Notes under the pieces: model-generated
Databases searched by the model: none
The model's input: the letters and a program-made list of their open reading frames with translations, nothing else
What the model was told of the DNA's origin: nothing
Part shown: positions 19,203-29,267 of the stretch, piece by piece
Layout: each line of letters opens with the position of its first letter
How positions within the stretch are numbered: position 1 is the stretch's first letter
Program-made: the position numbers and the translations under genes
Assembly (NCBI RefSeq): GCF_000472525.1
Contig: NZ_AWZT01000006.1
Coordinates: forward strand, 124,197 to 188,196
Length of the DNA: 64,000 bases
Direction of reading: 5' to 3'
Source of the DNA: Paraburkholderia dilworthii
GTDB lineage: Bacteria; Pseudomonadota; Gammaproteobacteria; Burkholderiales; Burkholderiaceae

Positions 19203-22004
19203 TCACCCCTCTCCGAACACCCGCTCCCACAGCCCCAACACAGCATCGCGCTCCATCGCAACAAGAGCCGGCTCCACGCGCGCCTTCTCCATTCCATCGA
19301 GCCGCAGCTTGTGCTGCAACTTGCGATACGTGCGATAAGCCGCGCCGACCGTCTCCGCTTCGGCCTCGCTCATCAGCCCGAGACGCGACACTTCGCGCAG
19401 CAACGCAATGTTCCCGGTATTGCGGATCAGTTCGGGATCGCGCGCCGCGTGCAGCAGGACCCAGTACTGCACGGCGAATTCGATATCGACCATGCCGCCG
19501 CGATCATGCTTGAGGTCGAACAGCGTCGTATGGTTGGGGTGTCCGGCGCTGACGCGCTCGCGCATCTCGACGATCTCGCCCGCAAGTTGCGCGGCGTCGC
19601 GCGGCGTGGTCAGCACCTGTTCGCGGATCGCCTCGAACTGCGCGCCGATCTGCGCGTCGCCTGCACAGTAACGCGCGCGAGTCAGCGCCTGGTGCTCCCA
19701 GACCCACGCCGTGTTGGCCGCATCGCCCTCGCGCAGCTGATAGCGGCGGAACGCGTCCAGATCGGTCACGAGCAGGCCCGACTCGCCGTTTGGCCGCAGA
19801 CGCAAATCGATGTCGAACAAAGTGCCCGCGCCGGTCGCGGTCGTCAGCCACGTGATGAGCCGGCGCGTGTAAGTGGAATAGATATCAGCTGCGGCGTCGT
19901 CGGGATCGTCGTAGAGGAAGATCACGTCGAGGTCCGACGCATAGCCCAACTCCTTGCCGCCCAATTTGCCATAGGCGATCACGGCGAAACGCGGCACCTC
20001 GCGATGCCGCTTCGGCAACTGGTTCCAGACGGCTTCCAGCGTGACGTCGAGCACCGTATCGGCGAGTTCGGACAGGCGGTCGCTCACATGCTCGACGCTC
20101 AGCTTGCCGGCAAGGTCGATCAGCAGAATGCGGAACACCTCCGCCTGGTGCGCGTGGCGCAGCAGATCCATCTGCTGCTCGACGCCGTCCGCGGCGGCAA
20201 GGCGCAAGCGCAGCGTGCGCTTGAACTCGGACCAGTCGAACGGACTGTTGATCGCTTCGTCGTCGAGCAGTTCATCGAGCAGTTGCGGATGGCGGATCAG
20301 ATAGCCAGCCGCCCAACGCGACGCGCCCAGCACCGACAACACGCGATGCAGCGCTTGCGGGTATTCGGTCAGCAGCGCAAGGTACGCGCCGCGCCGGCTC
20401 ACTGCTTCAAGCAGATCAAAGAGACGCGCGATCGTATCGCCGCGCCGCTCCGGCGGCTCCAGCGTGCGCGCGGCTTCGAGCGCGCGCTGCGCGACAATGT
20501 CAAAGCGTTGCCGGCTGCGCTCGGCAAGCCCTGCATACCGCGACGATTGCCACACGCCGCGCAGCCGCGCGAGCAGATCGCCCGGCTCGGCCACGCCGAG
20601 TTCGATGAGCCGCGCGCGCAACGCCTCTTCCGCGCTGTCGTCCGCGAGCGCGCTGCTCCAGACCCAGGCCGCCGCGCCGTCTTCAGGTGCCCCGCAACCG
20701 TCGCGACCACTCACCTTATCGGCGAAAATCTGGTCGAACTGCTGCTCGACGAATTCGCGATGCGCGTCGAGCCGCGCCATCAGCGCCGCGTAGTCGTCGC
20801 AGCCCATTGCACGTGCGAGCGCCGCACGTTCGTGGGAATCGACGGGCATTGCGTGAGTTTGGGCATCGTTGCGATATTGCAGTCGATGTTCGAGCTCACG
20901 GAGAAACCGATAAGCCTGCGAAAGCTTCACGCAGACCGACGTATCGATCAGCCCATGCGTCGCGGCGTGCCGTAAAACAGCGAGCGTCGGGCGCACACGA
21001 AAACCGGCGTCCTGGCCACCGCGAATCAGCTGAAAGACCTGCGCGCTAAATTCGATTTCGCGGATGCCGCCGCGTCCGAGCTTGATGTCGTCTGCCTTGT
21101 CGGGGCGCATCGACGCGCGACGCTGCGCCTCCTGGCGAATTTGCAGATGCAGCGCGCGAATTGCGCTGATTACGCCGAAGTCGAGATAGCGGCGATAAAC
21201 GAACGGCGTAACGATCGCGTCGAGCTGTTTCGAGAGACGCCGCGCCGCGTCGCTCGTGCCTTCGGAAACGAGCCGGCCCTTGATCCACGCGTAGCGTTCC
21301 CACTCGCGGCCCTGCACGTAGAAATACTCTTCGAGCATGCCGAGGCTGCACACGAGCGGCCCCGAATCGCCGTTCGGCCGCAGGCGCATATCGACGCGAA
21401 ACACATAGCCGTCGGCGGTCACTTCGGCGAGAGCGCCGATCAGGCGCTTGCCGAGGCGCGTAAAGAAGTCCTGAGTGGCGATCGGCGCGCGCTGACCGCC
21501 CGCGGTTTCGCCGTCCTCTTCATAAATGAAGATCAGGTCGATATCCGACGACACGTTCAACTCGCGCCCGCCGAGCTTGCCCATGCCCACGACGCCGAGT
21601 GTGAGCCGTTCACCCTGCGGGCCGCGCGGCTCGCCAAAGAGCGCTTCGAGTTCGGCGGACAGCACGGCGAGCGAGCGCTGGATCGTCGTCTCGGCCAGAT
21701 CGGTCATTGCCCCCGTAACTTCCGCGACGTCCGCCTCGCCGGCGAGATCGCGCTCCATCACGGCGCAAAACACTTCGGTACGCAACTGGCGCAACGCCCG
21801 TTTCAGTGCCTCCTCGGTCAAAGGAACGCCGACGCCGCCGGCGGCCTCCGCGCACAGCGTGTCGAAACGCGCGTCGATGCGCTCACGCGTCAAAGGCGCC
21901 GATGCAAGCTCCGCCACCTGCGCGATAAGTTGCGGACGGGCCGCCACCGCGCGCGCCGCGTAGTGCGAATAGTTGGAACTCGAAAGAGTGGCGTGAGTCA
22001 TCAA
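19203..22004 (-). CDS. glnE: bifunctional glutamine synthetase adenylyltransferase/deadenylase
   Basis: Adds or removes AMP on glutamine synthetase in response to PII state, so adjusting nitrogen assimilation (933 aa). Two nucleotidyltransferase domains are seen: one with GMGKLGGRELNVSSDIDLIFIYE in the N-terminal half and one with AYGKLGGKELGYASDLDVIFLYDD in the C-terminal half, each followed by DLRLRPNGxSG-type motifs. Length is normal. Met1 and Met2 are adjacent, so the exact start is uncertain by one codon. Confidence 0.97.
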   Translation of the reverse strand: MMTHATLSSSNYSHYAARAVAARPQLIAQVAELASAPLTRERIDARFDTLCAEAAGGVGVPLTEEALKRALRQLRTEVFCAVMERDLAGEADVAEVTGAMTDLAETTIQRSLAVLSAELEALFGEPRGPQGERLTLGVVGMGKLGGRELNVSSDIDLIFIYEEDGETAGGQRAPIATQDFFTRLGKRLIGALAEVTADGYVFRVDMRLRPNGDSGPLVCSLGMLEEYFYVQGREWERYAWIKGRLVSEGTSDAARRLSKQLDAIVTPFVYRRYLDFGVISAIRALHLQIRQEAQRRASMRPDKADDIKLGRGGIREIEFSAQVFQLIRGGQDAGFRVRPTLAVLRHAATHGLIDTSVCVKLSQAYRFLRELEHRLQYRNDAQTHAMPVDSHERAALARAMGCDDYAALMARLDAHREFVEQQFDQIFADKVSGRDGCGAPEDGAAAWVWSSALADDSAEEALRARLIELGVAEPGDLLARLRGVWQSSRYAGLAERSRQRFDIVAQRALEAARTLEPPERRGDTIARLFDLLEAVSRRGAYLALLTEYPQALHRVLSVLGASRWAAGYLIRHPQLLDELLDDEAINSPFDWSEFKRTLRLRLAAADGVEQQMDLLRHAHQAEVFRILLIDLAGKLSVEHVSDRLSELADTVLDVTLEAVWNQLPKRHREVPRFAVIAYGKLGGKELGYASDLDVIFLYDDPDDAAADIYSTYTRRLITWLTTATGAGTLFDIDLRLRPNGESGLLVTDLDAFRRYQLREGDAANTAWVWEHQALTRARYCAGDAQIGAQFEAIREQVLTTPRDAAQLAGEIVEMRERVSAGHPNHTTLFDLKHDRGGMVDIEFAVQYWVLLHAARDPELIRNTGNIALLREVSRLGLMSEAEAETVGAAYRTYRKLQHKLRLDGMEKARVEPALVAMERDAVLGLWERVFGEG

Positions 22005-22210
22005 AGGTCTGGTTCGCTCGTTGCTTGATTGTCGGAAACCGTGGTGCCAATCGCGGCATGACCGGCTCGTCGCGCCGCAGGTTCCGGCACGCCGATGCGG
22101 GTCGCGCGGCGGCGTGCTGACAGGGCTTGCAGGAAGTCCTGCCGACGCTTTCCCGTGTGTTACATTTCGTCGTTAATTCGCAAAACTACCATACGCCCAC
22201 CCGCCGCAGC

Positions 22211-25200
22211 ATGTCCGAGCGAAACGAATCCGCCGACCCGCAGGAAACCGGGCAGGTCCGGCCTGTGAGCGGAAGCGACCACGTCCTGTTGCGTCGGACT
22301 CTACACGTCGTTCTGGCGCTCGCGCTCGTCCTCTATTTCATCGCGGCAGGACTCTTTCTCGGCTTGCGTTACGTGGTGCTGCCGCGCGTCGACGCGTTCC
22401 GGCCGCGCATCGAAGCCACCGTCTCCGACAAGTTGCATGCGCGGTTCACTATCGGCAAACTCGCGCCGCATTGGAGCGGGTTTCAGCCGGGGCTCGACGT
22501 CACCGACCTCGTGATCCGCGATCATGAAGGCAAACCCGCGCTTACCATACCGCACGCCACGGCGACCTTGTCGTGGCGCTCGCTCTGGCAGTTCCGTCCG
22601 ATGCTTTCGAGCCTGATCGTCGATCAACCGGACGTGCTGATCGGGCGCAGCAGCGACGGCGAACTGTCGGTCGCGGGCGTGCCGGTGCCGACCCGCCACA
22701 GCGGCAACGACACCTTATCGACGTGGCTCGTGCGCCAGGAGGCGATCGTCGTGCGCGGCGGCGTACTGCGCTGGCGCGACGCCCAGCGCAATGCGCCCGA
22801 ACTCGCGCTGCACGACATCCGCATTGCGATTCTGAACGACGGCTACGATCACCGTCTAGCGCTTCAGGCGCCGCCAGACGGCCAGCTGCTGCACGGCCCG
22901 CTCGATTTCCGCACACATTTCCGGCACGCGCCACTCGCCGCGATCGGCAAGCCGACCAACTGGAAGGGGCAGGCCTATGTGTCGACAGGACCGGTCGACC
23001 TGCCCACGCTCGCCCGCTACGTGAAGTTTCCGATCGAAACGTTTGCCGGCCGCATCGACAACGCGATCTGGGTCGACTTCGCCGACGGCCGCATGAAGTC
23101 GGCAAGCGGGCAGATGACCGGCGCCGATGTCGCCTTGCGCGTGCGGCCCACGCAGCCCAAGCTGCTTTTGCCGGTCGCGAATTTCGGATGGCGCGTGCAA
23201 GCCGACCAAGGCGATTACAACCTGCAACTGACTGACATGCGCGCCGAACTAGGCCAGCCGCCGCTCGAAGACGGCACGCCGCTCACGCGCACACTCTCGT
23301 TCAGCACGCTCGACGGACACTACCGGACGGCCTCGCAGCAGCACGGACAACTCATCAGCGTGTCGGGCGACCGGGTGGACCTCGGCATTCTCGCGGAATT
23401 CAGCCGGGCGCTGCCGCTGCCGCGACCGCTCCTTAACAGTCTCGTGCGCTACAACCCGCGCGGCCTCGTCGCTAACTACGTGATCGAAGTGGAGCGCGGC
23501 AAGCCGGAAGCGGGCGAACCCGGCGGCGACCGTCATGCGACGGGCGCGGAGCCGATCGAGCGTTATCGCTTCAAGGGTGACCTGCAAGGCATCAGCGTGG
23601 CCGCGCAGGAACCGCCGCCCGGGCTCACCGCGCGCAATCATCCGCGCGCCGGCATTCCGGGCATCGAGAATCTGTGGGGCAGTGTGGACGCCGATCAGCG
23701 CCACGGCACCGCGACGCTCGACACGTCCAACGTCGCGATCACGCTGCCGGGCGTGTTCGACGATCCGCGCCTCACGCTCGACCATCTGCATGGCCGCGCT
23801 GACTGGACCATTACGCCGAAAGCGCCCGGCGAGAACCATCCGGCGTTCACGGTGAAGCTGGCCGATTTCGGCGTATCCAACGCGGATGTCGCGGCCACCG
23901 CGACCGCCGACTACAGCAACCCCGGACACGGCCGCGGCTCGCTCGACCTGAAAGCGGACTTCGAGCGCGCGCAAGTCTCGCGCATCGTCCGCTATCTGCC
24001 CACCAGCATCAGCGAGAAGCTGCGCATCTATCTCGGCCACGGTTTGCAGGCCGGCATATCGCGCGGCGCGACGATCGAGGTTCACGGCGATCTGACCAAA
24101 TTTCCCTACTCGCGCGATCCGGACGCGGGCGTCTTCCATATCGTCGCGCCGTTCAAGGGCGGCAAGTTCGACCCGTCGCCGTACCCGCCGCGCAACATGA
24201 GGAACGGCACGCCGAATGTATGGCCGCCGCTCGACGGCATCGACGGCGTGTTCGAACTCAAACAGAAGATGCTGCGTTTCGACATCGACCGCGCGCGCTA
24301 TAAACGCGTGGCGCTGCATGGCGTCAACGGCAGGATCGACGACCTCGGCACGCGCGAGTCGAACCTCGTCATCAAGGGCGACGGCCTCGGGCCCCTCGCC
24401 GACATGCTCGACTACGTGAACGAGAGCTCGCTCGGCATCATGGCGCGGCATCAGACCGACAAGATCCGCGCTGAAGGGCCGGCGTCGCTCGCGCTGAAGC
24501 TGACGGTGCCGCGCACGCCCAAACCGCATATCGGCGTGGAAGGCGCGGTCGGCTTTCAGAACAATCGTCTGACGGTGGAGAACGTGCCGCCGGTGTCGCA
24601 ACTGAAGGGCAAGGTGCGCTTTACCGAACGCAGCGCGCAAACCGACCGTCTCACCGCGCAGTTTCTCGGCGGCGACGTGCGTGCAAGCGGCGGGTTGAAG
24701 CAGGACGGCACCTATGCGCTCGACGTGGCGGGCCACATCGCCGTCGATGCGGCGCGCGGTCTTAATCCGCATGGCCCCGCCGCCCAGGTGCTCACGCGCA
24801 TGAGCGGCAGCGCCCCGTACGCGCTGACCGTGCGCGGCGCGAAAGGCAAGCTGCCGCAAGTCACGGCGAACTCCGATCTCACCGGCCTCGCGCTCGACTT
24901 TCCGGCGCCGTTCGACAAGCCGGTCGGCGCGCCGATGCCGCTGCGGCTCGCAGCCGGCCCGTCGACGGTTGCCGGCGAAAGCGGACTGGAGCGCGCCGAA
25001 CTGAACTTCGGTCCAATCGCCGCACGATATCTGTTGCATTACGAGCCGAAAAGCTCGCCGACGGTGCTGCGCGGCGCAATCGGCGTGAACCGGCCGGCCG
25101 ATCTGCCGTCGGAAGGCGTCATCGCCGCCGTGGACGTCGAAGCATTCGATGCGGACGCATGGCGCGCGCTCGTCACGCAGATGCGCAACAAGGAAGCGCC

Positions 25201-26398
25201 CGCCGCGTCTGCCGCGCCGTCCACGCCTAACCCGACCGTCGCGCAATTTCTGCCGAGCCGCTTCGCGCTCCACATCGGCACTTTGACGCTGCTCAAGCGC
25301 CATTGGGACAGCGTGATCGTCGGCGCTTCGCATGCGGATGGCAAATGGCAGGCGAATATCGCGTCCAATCAGGTGTCGGGCCACGTTTCGTGGCTGCCGG
25401 GCGCCGACAAGGCTTCGCCGGGCACGTTGCAGGCGCGCTTCGCGCGCGTCGTGATTCCCTCGGTCGCCGACAAGGATCTGCTCGGCCAGGCCATCTCGGC
25501 TCCGGCGCAGAACATGCCGTCGATCGATCTGATCGTCAATGAACTGATCGTGCGCGACCGCAATGTCGGCCGGCTCGAAGTGGCAGCGCACAACTTCAAC
25601 GAAGACGGCGTGCCGGTCTGGCAACTCGACAAGCTCGACATTGCAAATCCCTCGGCCACGCTCACGGCGACGGCGAACTGGCGCACCTCGACCGGACTCG
25701 GAAACGCCGCGGACGAAACGACGCCGCGGCGCACCGTGTTCGATTTCAAGCTCGACATCAAGGATGCGGGCGGCCTGCTCGAACGCTTTGGCCAGCCGCG
25801 CACGCTGAAGGCGGGCAGCGGCACGCTGTCGGGCAAGATGGTGTGGCGCGGCGGGCCGACCGCGATCGATTATCCGACGCTCAATGGCAACATGGCCGTG
25901 GACCTGCGCCACGGCCAGATCCTCAAGGTCGATCCGGGCGTTGCCAAGCTGCTCGGCGTGCTCAGTCTGCAAAGCCTCGCGCGCTTCGCCACACTGAATT
26001 TCCGCGATGTCATCGGCGAAGGTCTGCCGTTCGAGCACGTCACGGGGACGGCGCAGATTCGCAACGGCATCGGCCGCACGGAGAATTTCGAGATGGTGAC
26101 CGCGCCGGCCCGCGCCGAAATGAAGGGCTCCGTCGATCTGGCTCAGGAAACTCAGGATCTGCATGTCCAGGTCGTGCCGACGGTGAGCGCGGGCGCGGCG
26201 GTCGTCGCAGCGGCGGTAATCAATCCGCTGCTCGGCCTGGGCGCGCTGGTGGCGGATCTCGCGTTCAGCAAATCGATTTCGCACGCGTTCGCGCGCGAGT
26301 ACGCGATCACCGGCTCGTGGTCGAAACCGCACATCGAGCGGGTGAGGAGCGATCGGGGTAAGATGGACGCTCCAGCTTCGACTGTGGGTGTGAACTGA
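22211..26398 (+). CDS. YhdP-family AsmA-like envelope protein
   Basis: Very large protein (1,395 aa) with one N-terminal membrane helix (about 29–50, VLALALVLYFIAAGLFLGL) and a long periplasmic region, matching the YhdP/TIGR02099 family of AsmA-like bridge proteins. In enterobacteria YhdP moves phospholipid between the inner and outer membranes; that role here is inferred. The C-terminus has a hydrophobic Ala-rich VSAGAAVVAAAVINPLLGLGALVAD stretch, then a short soluble tail. ATG at 22211 is preferred to a TTG at 22127 that adds 28 unconserved residues. Divergent from glnE. A 1,157-codon antisense frame is a shadow. Confidence 0.88.
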   Translation: MSERNESADPQETGQVRPVSGSDHVLLRRTLHVVLALALVLYFIAAGLFLGLRYVVLPRVDAFRPRIEATVSDKLHARFTIGKLAPHWSGFQPGLDVTDLVIRDHEGKPALTIPHATATLSWRSLWQFRPMLSSLIVDQPDVLIGRSSDGELSVAGVPVPTRHSGNDTLSTWLVRQEAIVVRGGVLRWRDAQRNAPELALHDIRIAILNDGYDHRLALQAPPDGQLLHGPLDFRTHFRHAPLAAIGKPTNWKGQAYVSTGPVDLPTLARYVKFPIETFAGRIDNAIWVDFADGRMKSASGQMTGADVALRVRPTQPKLLLPVANFGWRVQADQGDYNLQLTDMRAELGQPPLEDGTPLTRTLSFSTLDGHYRTASQQHGQLISVSGDRVDLGILAEFSRALPLPRPLLNSLVRYNPRGLVANYVIEVERGKPEAGEPGGDRHATGAEPIERYRFKGDLQGISVAAQEPPPGLTARNHPRAGIPGIENLWGSVDADQRHGTATLDTSNVAITLPGVFDDPRLTLDHLHGRADWTITPKAPGENHPAFTVKLADFGVSNADVAATATADYSNPGHGRGSLDLKADFERAQVSRIVRYLPTSISEKLRIYLGHGLQAGISRGATIEVHGDLTKFPYSRDPDAGVFHIVAPFKGGKFDPSPYPPRNMRNGTPNVWPPLDGIDGVFELKQKMLRFDIDRARYKRVALHGVNGRIDDLGTRESNLVIKGDGLGPLADMLDYVNESSLGIMARHQTDKIRAEGPASLALKLTVPRTPKPHIGVEGAVGFQNNRLTVENVPPVSQLKGKVRFTERSAQTDRLTAQFLGGDVRASGGLKQDGTYALDVAGHIAVDAARGLNPHGPAAQVLTRMSGSAPYALTVRGAKGKLPQVTANSDLTGLALDFPAPFDKPVGAPMPLRLAAGPSTVAGESGLERAELNFGPIAARYLLHYEPKSSPTVLRGAIGVNRPADLPSEGVIAAVDVEAFDADAWRALVTQMRNKEAPAASAAPSTPNPTVAQFLPSRFALHIGTLTLLKRHWDSVIVGASHADGKWQANIASNQVSGHVSWLPGADKASPGTLQARFARVVIPSVADKDLLGQAISAPAQNMPSIDLIVNELIVRDRNVGRLEVAAHNFNEDGVPVWQLDKLDIANPSATLTATANWRTSTGLGNAADETTPRRTVFDFKLDIKDAGGLLERFGQPRTLKAGSGTLSGKMVWRGGPTAIDYPTLNGNMAVDLRHGQILKVDPGVAKLLGVLSLQSLARFATLNFRDVIGEGLPFEHVTGTAQIRNGIGRTENFEMVTAPARAEMKGSVDLAQETQDLHVQVVPTVSAGAAVVAAAVINPLLGLGALVADLAFSKSISHAFAREYAITGSWSKPHIERVRSDRGKMDAPASTVGVN

Positions 26399-26468
26399 GC
26401 CCTTGAACGACGTATGCGGCGCCGGACTTCCGCGCCGCCGCCATTGCCGGGAGTTTTTCGAAACGCTC

Positions 26469-27365
26469 ATGAGCGAAACACACGTCTCTCCATCGTCGTC
26501 CCCCGCTTCGCCCGCCACCGCGCCGCGCGCTGCGCAGCAAGCGCAGGCAGGCGGCGACCAAAGCACTTTCCGCGTCGCGGCACTGCAAATGGTGAGTACG
26601 CCGGACCGCGATCGAAATCTGGCCGACGCCGAGCGCCTGATCGGCGAGGCCGCGGCCGGTGGCGCGCAGCTTGTCCTGTTGCCGGAATACTTCTGCTTCA
26701 TGGGATTCAAGGACACCGACAAGCTCGCCGTGCGCGAGGCCTACCGGGACGGTCCGATCCAGCGCTTTCTCGCGGATGCCGCGCGTCGTCACAAGCTGTG
26801 GGTGATCGGCGGCACGCTGCCCGTTACGGCGCCCGAACCGTCGCGCGTGTTGAACACCACGCTCGTGTTCGACCCTCGGGGCAACGAGGCCGCGCGCTAC
26901 GACAAGATCCACCTGTTTAACTTCGAAAAAGGCGAGGAATCGTTCGACGAGGCGCGCACCATCTGCCCCGGCGGCGAGGTCCGCACCTTCCAGTCGCCGT
27001 TCGGCCGCGTCGGTCTGTCGGTCTGCTACGATCTGCGCTTTCCCGAGTTGTACCGGCGCATGGGCGATTGCGCGCTGATGGTGGTGCCGTCGGCGTTCAC
27101 TTACACGACCGGCCGCGCGCATTGGGAAATGCTGCTGCGCGCCCGCGCGGTCGAGAACCAGTGCTACGTGCTGGCCGCGGCGCAGGGCGGCAAGCATGAG
27201 AATGGCCGCCGCACGTGGGGCCACAGCATGCTGATCGATCCGTGGGGCGAGATCGTCGCGGTGCGCGACGAAGGCGCCGGCGTGGTCGCAGGAACGTTAG
27301 AGCGCACGCGCATCGACGAAGTGCGGCAGAGCCTGCCCGCCTGGCGTCATCGGGTGCTGAGCTAG
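26469..27365 (+). CDS. carbon-nitrogen hydrolase (nitrilase superfamily, NIT1/NIT2-like)
   Basis: 298-aa hydrolase with the Glu–Lys–Cys triad: Glu73 in LPEYFCF, Lys146 in YDKIHLFNF, Cys186 in [16 protein letters not shown]. These signatures fit the Nit1/omega-amidase branch, which repairs deaminated glutathione or hydrolyses omega-amides; the exact substrate is unresolved. ATG at 26469 is used because the frame upstream to a TTG at 26403 lacks conservation. The first 35 residues are Ser/Ala/Pro-rich and probably disordered. Lies between the YhdP-like gene and tldD, all on the plus strand. Confidence 0.87.
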   Translation: MSETHVSPSSSPASPATAPRAAQQAQAGGDQSTFRVAALQMVSTPDRDRNLADAERLIGEAAAGGAQLVLLPEYFCFMGFKDTDKLAVREAYRDGPIQRFLADAARRHKLWVIGGTLPVTAPEPSRVLNTTLVFDPRGNEAARYDKIHLFNFEKGEESFDEARTICPGGEVRTFQSPFGRVGLSVCYDLRFPELYRRMGDCALMVVPSAFTYTTGRAHWEMLLRARAVENQCYVLAAAQGGKHENGRRTWGHSMLIDPWGEIVAVRDEGAGVVAGTLERTRIDEVRQSLPAWRHRVLS

Positions 27366-27455
27366 ACACATTGACATTGAAATTGCGGCGCCCCTCACTC
27401 ATGTAGAGACGGTGGCGCTAACCGAATCCTTTGTATCGAGCAGAACATACTTCGC

Positions 27456-28922
27456 ATGAACATCATCGAACCTGGTATCCGTAATCTCGCCACCGCCAAG
27501 GACATTCTCCTGACGCCCTACGGTCTCGACGAATCGCTGCTTACCCGCACGCTCGCCGAAATCTTCACGCATCGCGTGGATTATGCGGACCTGTACTTCC
27601 AGGCCACACGCAGCGAAGCGTGGAGTCTCGAAGAAGGCATCGTGAAGTCGGGCAGTTTCAGCATCGACCAGGGCGTCGGCGTGCGCGCCGTGTCGGGCGA
27701 TCGCACGGCTTTCGCGTATTCGGACGACCTGTCGCCCGAAGCGATCCGCCAGGCGGCCATTGCCACGCGCGCGATCGCCAAGGCCGGCGGCGGCAAGCAG
27801 AAGATCAAGGTGGCGTCGTCGCTGACCGGCATTGCCGGGCGCGATCTATACCTGCCCGCCGATCCGCTGCATTCGCTCGACGCAACCGCCAAGGTCAAGC
27901 TGCTCGAGCGCATCGAACATATGGCGCGCGGCCGCGACCGGCGCATCCAGCAAGTGATGGCCGGTCTCGCCGGCGAATACGACGTCGTGCTGATCGCGCG
28001 CAGCGACGGCGGCTTCGCGGCCGATATCCGTCCGCTCGTGCGCGTCTCGGTCACGGTGATCGCCGAGCAGAACGGCCGCCGCGAAATCGGCAGCGGCGGC
28101 GGCGGTGGCCGCTTCGACTACAGCTATTTCACCGACGAAGTGCTGTCGCGCTACGTCGACGACGCGGTGCATGCAGCGCTCGTGAACCTCGAAGCGCGCC
28201 CGGCTCCGGCCGGCGCGATGACCGTCGTGCTCGGACCGGGCTGGCCCGGCGTGTTGCTGCACGAAGCAATCGGCCACGGCCTCGAGGGCGACTTCAATCG
28301 CAAGGGTTCGTCGGCGTTCGCGGGACGCATCGGCGAACAGGTTGCGGCCAAGGGCGTGACTGTCGTCGACGACGGGACGCTGCCGAACCGCCGCGGCTCG
28401 CTCAATATCGACGACGAAGGCAATCCGACGCAGTGCACGACGCTGATCGAAGACGGCATTCTGAAGGGCTACATCCAGGACACGCTCAATGCGCGCCTGA
28501 TGAAGATGCCGGTCACGGGCAATGCGCGCCGTGAGTCGTATGCGGCGCTGCCCATGCCGCGCATGACCAACACATACATGCTCAACGGCGACAAAGATCC
28601 GCAGGAAATCATCGAATCGGTCAAGAACGGCTTGTATGCGGTGAACTTTGGCGGCGGCCAGGTTGACATCACTAACGGCAAGTTCGTGTTCTCGGCCTCC
28701 GAGGCGTACATGATCGAAAACGGCAAGGTCACATACCCGGTGAAGGGCGCGACGCTGATCGGCAGCGGGCCGGAATCGCTCAAATACGTCAGCATGATCG
28801 GCAACGACATGAAGCTCGATTCGGGCGTCGGCGTGTGCGGCAAGGAAGGCCAAAGCGTGCCGGTGGGCGTCGGTCAGCCGACGCTGCGCATCGACCGGAT
28901 GACCGTTGGCGGCACCGCATGA
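27456..28922 (+). CDS. tldD: metalloprotease TldD
   Basis: 488-aa catalytic subunit of the TldD/TldE (PmbA) protease, which processes microcin-type and other small peptides and CcdA antitoxin in E. coli. The metal site [12 protein letters not shown] (HExxxH) is near residues 268–279, and the family blocks [18 protein letters not shown] and [19 protein letters not shown] are present. Its partner pmbA/tldE is not in the window. A terminator-like hairpin follows the stop at 28964. Confidence 0.97.
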   Translation: MNIIEPGIRNLATAKDILLTPYGLDESLLTRTLAEIFTHRVDYADLYFQATRSEAWSLEEGIVKSGSFSIDQGVGVRAVSGDRTAFAYSDDLSPEAIRQAAIATRAIAKAGGGKQKIKVASSLTGIAGRDLYLPADPLHSLDATAKVKLLERIEHMARGRDRRIQQVMAGLAGEYDVVLIARSDGGFAADIRPLVRVSVTVIAEQNGRREIGSGGGGGRFDYSYFTDEVLSRYVDDAVHAALVNLEARPAPAGAMTVVLGPGWPGVLLHEAIGHGLEGDFNRKGSSAFAGRIGEQVAAKGVTVVDDGTLPNRRGSLNIDDEGNPTQCTTLIEDGILKGYIQDTLNARLMKMPVTGNARRESYAALPMPRMTNTYMLNGDKDPQEIIESVKNGLYAVNFGGGQVDITNGKFVFSASEAYMIENGKVTYPVKGATLIGSGPESLKYVSMIGNDMKLDSGVGVCGKEGQSVPVGVGQPTLRIDRMTVGGTA

Positions 28923-28963
28923 AATAGGGCCGACGCGCATTTTGTGCGTTATACGCGTCGACT

Positions 28964-28984
28964 ATGCGGGGTTTCCGCATTTTT
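28964..28984 (+). terminator. intrinsic terminator of tldD
   Basis: ATGCGG, five-base loop, CCGCAT, then TTTT, 41 bp after the tldD stop. It separates tldD from the aroG promoter. Confidence 0.65.
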
Positions 28985-28996
28985 ACGACGCGACGC

Positions 28997-29025
28997 TTGC
29001 CTCCCGCGCTCCGCCGGGTTATAAA
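28997..29025 (+). promoter_or_regulatory. sigma-70-like promoter of the aroG leader
   Basis: TTGCCT (28997–29002), 17-bp spacer, TATAAA (29020–29025). Expected transcript start is about 29032, some 32 nt before the leader-peptide ATG. Confidence 0.6.
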
Positions 29026-29063
29026 GTCACTCACCCTTTTTTGACCAGCGACTCCATTTCGCC

Positions 29064-29132
29064 ATGTCCGCCAAGTTCTATTTTTACTTTTTTTGGTATC
29101 TCAGACCGCTGGCGGATCGAGAGGGGTGTTAG
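29064..29132 (+). CDS. aromatic-rich leader peptide of the aroG attenuator
   Basis: A 22-codon frame (ATG at 29064, TAG at 29130–29132) whose residues 5–12 are FYFYFFWY: four Phe, three Tyr and one Trp without interruption. Such a run is extremely unlikely by chance in GC-rich DNA, and it needs AT-rich codons here (TTT, TAT) that stand out from the neighbourhood. It is placed between a promoter and an intrinsic terminator in front of the gene for the first enzyme of aromatic amino acid synthesis. Ribosome stalling on these codons would sense charged tRNA-Phe, -Tyr and -Trp. The ribosome-binding site is weak. The codons after the aromatic run contain attenuator segment 2. Confidence 0.85.
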   Translation: MSAKFYFYFFWYLRPLADREGC

Positions 29133-29190
29133 TGCACGTAGAACACCGAGAATTCCCGAAAAACCGCCAGCGAGTCTGGCGGTTTTTTTT
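29067..29190 (+). ncRNA. aroG ribosome-mediated attenuator (segments 1–4)
   Basis: Four mutually exclusive pairing segments are readable. Segment 1 TCCGCCA (29067–29073) pairs with segment 2 TGGCGGA (29110–29116), 7 bp. Segment 2, as CGCTGGCGG (29107–29115), also pairs with segment 3 CCGCCAGCG (29164–29172), 9 bp: the antiterminator. Segment 3 (CCGCCAG, 29164–29170) pairs with segment 4 CTGGCGG (29176–29182), the terminator. With the leader peptide fully translated, the ribosome at the stop covers segment 2 and 3:4 forms. With stalling in codons 5–12, segment 1 is masked, 2:3 forms and aroG is read. Confidence 0.85.
29159..29190 (+). terminator. attenuator terminator before aroG
   Basis: Perfect 12-bp stem (AAAAACCGCCAG / CTGGCGGTTTTT) with loop CGAGT, followed by further T residues to a total of eight. 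It lies 78 bp before the aroG ATG, so it must be read through for aroG expression. Confidence 0.9.
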
Positions 29191-29267
29191 CGCCTTTCGT
29201 CTTTGAATATTCTGTTTTGCACGCGCCGCTCGCGCAAACACGCTACGAACCGATTCAGGAGAACAAC

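Noticed and set aside
23249..26722. 1,157-codon minus-strand frame opposite the YhdP-like gene
   Set aside because: Same codon-bias shadow; Arg-rich composition and no motifs, while the sense frame has clear family features.
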